DNA from: an uncultured Eubacterium sp. | GTDB lineage: Bacteria > Bacillota > Clostridia > Lachnospirales > Lachnospiraceae | Assembly (NCBI GenBank): GCA_934316845.1 | Contig: CAKRDZ010000005.1 | Coordinates: 1 to 64,000 of the forward strand | Length of the DNA: 64,000 nucleotides | Direction of reading: 5' to 3' | Shown here: piece after piece, positions 61,086-64,000 of the stretch | How positions within the stretch are numbered: the first letter of the stretch is position 1 | How the letters are laid out: each line of letters opens with the position of its first letter | Translations under genes and position numbers: made by a program | Notes under the pieces: model-generated | Told to the model about the DNA's origin: nothing | What the model saw: the letters and a program-made list of their open reading frames with translations, nothing else | The model's database searches: none

Positions 61086-62354
61086 TTATTTCAACTTTGC
61101 ACAAGTCTCTTTTGCTTCTTTGACACTCTTCTCAAATTTTTCCAAAAGCTCATCGCAATACTCTTTGGTGCAGAGAAGCCCCGGCTTAAACTGTACGATT
61201 TTTGGATTGAATCTTGCGTAAATTGCCCAGATTCCGTTGTTGAAGAGAGCACGCATCGCATGTTGTCCACCATTTTCAAAGTCAAATTCGAGTCCAAAGA
61301 TGATGCCTCGCTGTGTATAACTTGTGAAGAAGTCCGGATACAATTTGTGGACTTCATCCAATCCCTTTTTCAGGTAATCTTCAAGAAAATGTACATTATC
61401 GACGGTTTCCTTGCGGGTTACCATTTCGACAACTTTATTGGCTACGACACATCCCAGTTCGGAACCGCCAAATGTCGATGTGTGGCTGCGGCCGATCTCT
61501 TCGACCCATTTTCCTGCCTGCTTCGTCATGATTGTGGCTGCGACCGGATAAATACCGCCGCTCAGGCCTTTACCGCTGACGATGACGTCCGGATTTACGC
61601 CCTCGTGCATAATTCCCCACATCTTTCCGGTTCTCATAAGACCGGTCTGCACTTCATCGGCGATGTAGAGCGTTCCGTATTTTTCACAGAGCGCTTTTAC
61701 CGCTTTCAGGTAACCTGGCTCCGGAATCGGGAATCCGTATGTCGCCGGGATAGTCTCAATGATAACACCTGCGACATCTTCTTTTTTCAATACGGCTTCC
61801 ATCGCATCCACGTCGTTCATCGGCACCTGCTCATAATACTGGTCGGCGCCGTCGCACAAAAACGCATCCTTGAAAAATGGATCGCCGGCAGAGAGTGCCA
61901 GTCCGGTATGACCGTGATAGCATTTCTGCAAAGATACGATCTTACGGCGCTTTGTCGCATAACGCACACTCTTGATCGCTACATCGACGGCCTCGCCGCC
62001 GCAGCTGGAAAAGATGGCGTACTGCATACCCGGAGTTGCCGTAGTGACAAGACTTTTTGCCAGTTTACCACGGGCCACGGAACCAAAATGATGGTTTCCG
62101 ATATCGAACTCTTTAACTCCTTCTTCGAGGGCTGCGATCACTTCCGGATTGCGGTGTCCGAGGTTAAATGTTCCGCCGTTCAGATGAAGGTTCATATATT
62201 TTTTACCATCCATGTCCCAGAAATAATACCCTTCGCGTTTGCCGATGATGATATCGATTCCCATATCAAACCAGGTCTGCGTACGGTTTGGGTTCCAGTA
62301 AGTAAGACAATCATTAATCGCTTCTTGTTTTGTAACGCTTCCATCTAATAACAT
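61086..62354 (-). CDS. Class III PLP-dependent aminotransferase or phospholyase
   Basis: 422 residues of the class III family: 'YYFWDMDGKKYMNLHLNGGTFNLGHRNPEV', 'FSSCGGEAVDVAIKSVRYATKRRKIVSLQKCYHG', 'IADEVQTGLMRTGKMWG' and the PLP-lysine in 'VIVSGKGLSGGIYP'. Family members are ornithine, GABA or acetylornithine aminotransferases, but also phosphoethanolamine and phosphohydroxylysine phospholyases. The kinase gene downstream, 85 bases away, makes the latter possible. The start at 62354 follows GGAGG five bases upstream. Confidence 0.88.
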   Translation of the reverse strand: MLLDGSVTKQEAINDCLTYWNPNRTQTWFDMGIDIIIGKREGYYFWDMDGKKYMNLHLNGGTFNLGHRNPEVIAALEEGVKEFDIGNHHFGSVARGKLAKSLVTTATPGMQYAIFSSCGGEAVDVAIKSVRYATKRRKIVSLQKCYHGHTGLALSAGDPFFKDAFLCDGADQYYEQVPMNDVDAMEAVLKKEDVAGVIIETIPATYGFPIPEPGYLKAVKALCEKYGTLYIADEVQTGLMRTGKMWGIMHEGVNPDVIVSGKGLSGGIYPVAATIMTKQAGKWVEEIGRSHTSTFGGSELGCVVANKVVEMVTRKETVDNVHFLEDYLKKGLDEVHKLYPDFFTSYTQRGIIFGLEFDFENGGQHAMRALFNNGIWAIYARFNPKIVQFKPGLLCTKEYCDELLEKFEKSVKEAKETCAKLK

Positions 62355-62374
62355 AATGTCCTCCAATCCGGCAG

Positions 62375-63970
62375 TTACTCTGCCTCGTAAACTTTTTCTC
62401 CGCCAAGCCATGTCTGCATGACGCGGATGTCTTTTATATGTAATGGGTCAACGGTAAACGGATCTTCTTCCATCACGGCAAAGTCCGCCAGTTTTCCCAC
62501 TGTTATCGTGCCTTTGATATCTTCTTCATAAGAAGAATACGCGGCATTTCTGGTATACATGCTGATGGCGTCGTATACGCTGACGCGTTCCTCCGGATAC
62601 CATCCGCCCTCCGGTTTTCCGGTAAGATCCTGCCTGCACACGATGGAATATACACCGAGCATCGGGCTGTACGGTTCCACCGGCGAATCCGAACTTCCGG
62701 TAAGGATGATGCCTTCCTTGATCAATGTGTTCCAGGCATAGGCATATCGGATCCGTTCCGGGCCGAGCCGGTCTTCCGACCACCAGATATTATAATTCGA
62801 GGTAAATCTCGGCTGGATATCCACGATGATCGGCATCTTTTTGATCCTCTCGATCAGATCTTTGCGAAGCACGATGCCGTGGATCAGGCGAAACCGCACA
62901 TTTGGCTTCGGGTTCTTGCGGTAGCAGTTTTCCAGGGCGTCAAGCGCAATCTCGACACCGCGGTCACCGATCGCATGAATGCCGATCTGCAGATCCATGT
63001 CATAGGCCTTCTGACACATTTCCATGACTTCTTCCGGCGAGTGGTTCAACAGTCCTTTATTTCCCGGATCATCCGAATAATCTTCTGTCAATGCGGCATT
63101 TCGCGAGCCAAGCGATCCGTCGCTGTATATTTTATAAAAGCCGTAACGCAGCTTTTCATTTCCAAATCCTGTCTTCATATGAAAGGACGGATATTCGTCA
63201 AATGACAGGTACACGCGAACCGGAAGCCGCCCTTCCTCGTCCAGTTCCTGGTATAGATTCATATACTCGTCCGCATCGACAAATTTTCCCTGAATCGGAT
63301 GAATGCCGGTGATCCCATAACGGTTCATGTCGCGGCACACCGCTTCGAGCGCATCTTTTTTATCCTCCGGCGTCGGAAGAAGATCGGGAATGCTCTTTAA
63401 TACCGGCGTTACCGCGCTCTCACGCAGGATCCCGTTTGGCTTTCCATCCGCTCCGTACTCCACGGAATCCGGTACGAGCGGTTTGAAATTCTCATCAATT
63501 CCGGCAATCTCAAGTGCTTTTGAATTTGCCGCGTGAACGTGCATACAATACCGGCTGATCAGGATCGGACACTCTTTGCTGACACTGTCGAGTTCCTCTT
63601 TTGTCGGAATCCGCACCTCGTCAAATTCCTCGTGGTTGAAGCCGCTTCCCTTGATCCACTGACCGGGCGGCGTCACTTTCGCGCGCTCTTTCAGGCGTTC
63701 CAATATCTCCTGCACGCTTTTTGTACCGACAAGATTTACTTCTTTTGTCGTCCTCGCGTAAGCCAGTGTATGCTGGTGGCAGTCAATAAATCCCGGAAAT
63801 ACTGCCCTTCCTTTCATATCAATGATCTCGTCGCTCTCTATTTCCTCCGCTTCTTTGTTCGTTCCCGTAAATACGATTTTTCCATCGCGGACACCGACGG
63901 CTTCTACCGCCTGTCCTTCCTGTTCCATCGTGTAAAATTTTCCATTTTTATACAATTTTTCCGCATACAT
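62375..63970 (-). CDS. Amidohydrolase (YtcJ-like, amidohydrolase 3 family)
   Basis: 531 residues of the metal-dependent amidohydrolase superfamily: 'FPGFIDCHQHTLAY' (first metal His pair), 'IHAIGDRGVEIALDAL' and 'LIHGIVL' (later His), and 'GSSDSPVEPYSPM' (the Asp of the active site). It should hydrolyse an amide, ester or cyclic amide substrate. First gene of the cluster, 20 bases before the class III enzyme gene. The start is behind a GGGGAAAGG. It likely releases the amine that the downstream enzymes degrade. Confidence 0.88.
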   Translation of the reverse strand: MYAEKLYKNGKFYTMEQEGQAVEAVGVRDGKIVFTGTNKEAEEIESDEIIDMKGRAVFPGFIDCHQHTLAYARTTKEVNLVGTKSVQEILERLKERAKVTPPGQWIKGSGFNHEEFDEVRIPTKEELDSVSKECPILISRYCMHVHAANSKALEIAGIDENFKPLVPDSVEYGADGKPNGILRESAVTPVLKSIPDLLPTPEDKKDALEAVCRDMNRYGITGIHPIQGKFVDADEYMNLYQELDEEGRLPVRVYLSFDEYPSFHMKTGFGNEKLRYGFYKIYSDGSLGSRNAALTEDYSDDPGNKGLLNHSPEEVMEMCQKAYDMDLQIGIHAIGDRGVEIALDALENCYRKNPKPNVRFRLIHGIVLRKDLIERIKKMPIIVDIQPRFTSNYNIWWSEDRLGPERIRYAYAWNTLIKEGIILTGSSDSPVEPYSPMLGVYSIVCRQDLTGKPEGGWYPEERVSVYDAISMYTRNAAYSSYEEDIKGTITVGKLADFAVMEEDPFTVDPLHIKDIRVMQTWLGGEKVYEAE

Positions 63971-64000
63971 ACTATCACTGACCTTTCCCCGTCGTCACTT

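Noticed and set aside
61260..62348. 362-residue plus-strand frame opposite the class III PLP gene
   Set aside because: Mirror frame of a strongly conserved enzyme gene, rich in Cys, His and Arg as expected for a shadow.

Overview
The window looks like chromosome from a low-to-medium GC, Gram-positive anaerobe of the Clostridia, most likely a gut Lachnospiraceae. The pointers are strong purine-rich ribosome binding sites, frequent TTG/GTG starts, LytTR regulators with GHKL-type kinases, many secreted proteins with bacterial Ig-like (BIG2), leucine-rich (LRR_5/BspA) and GLUG repeats, a FliB-type flagellin methylase, a chemotaxis receptor, a C_GCAxxG_C_C redox protein and Fe-S proteins. No rRNA or intact tRNA gene, CRISPR array or complete insertion sequence is visible.

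Layout. 1-8.7 kb is an accessory stretch: a ParE/Phd toxin-antitoxin pair, a 3' fragment of a tRNA-Arg-like gene inside a mosaic of hairpins, a frameshifted rhuM, a NUDIX hydrolase, a DUF2441 protein, a large Ig-like surface protein, and a COG2856 regulator-protease coupled to a truncated DUF4411 toxin. 8.8-22.3 kb holds a PQQ-type propeller protein, a 1033-residue BIG2 secreted protein, an AgrC-like kinase facing a LytTR regulator plus lipoprotein, a deletion scar joining half of a VanX-like gene to half of a Ser/Thr kinase gene, a chemotaxis receptor and ribosomal protein L25. 22.4-33.8 kb carries two paralogous Rpn/PD-(D/E)XK genes with the same 20-bp tandem repeats upstream, FliB, Fic, a cupin-SDR-redox operon, a deleted glycosyltransferase, a ComEC-like MBL protein, a nitroreductase, two nested palindromic elements, AlkD and a MATE pump. 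33.9-39.4 kb has a Cthe_2159-like beta-helix protein followed by an OmpR/HK pair and L-lactate dehydrogenase.

39.5-54.2 kb, all on the minus strand, is the most interesting region. It starts with an agr-type quorum-sensing operon: AgrA-like regulator, AgrC-like kinase, a 46-codon agrD that is easy to miss, and agrB. The agrB stop codon overlaps the start of a 511-residue protein that I read as BtrH-like; an acyl carrier protein, a PaaK-like adenylating ligase and a subtilase with an extra C-terminal domain follow with very short gaps. The order suggests that a cyclic peptide signal is made and sensed together with an ACP-dependent acylation pathway and an exported protease. Downstream are LRR/BIG2 secreted proteins, two of them behind identical 100-bp hairpin-plus-promoter cassettes. 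Fragments there (the last codons of agrC, the agrD promoter, two adenylating-ligase pieces) show that a second, related locus decayed on this side.

54.4-64 kb holds an ECF sigma/anti-sigma pair, a GC-rich array of interspersed repeats and palindromes of about 600 bp, a Crp-regulated ferredoxin module, and a four-gene minus-strand cluster (amidohydrolase, class III PLP enzyme, APH-type kinase, class I/II aminotransferase) that looks catabolic for an amino compound.

All calls are by eye from translated motifs. Family names rest on remembered motifs and were not checked against a database.
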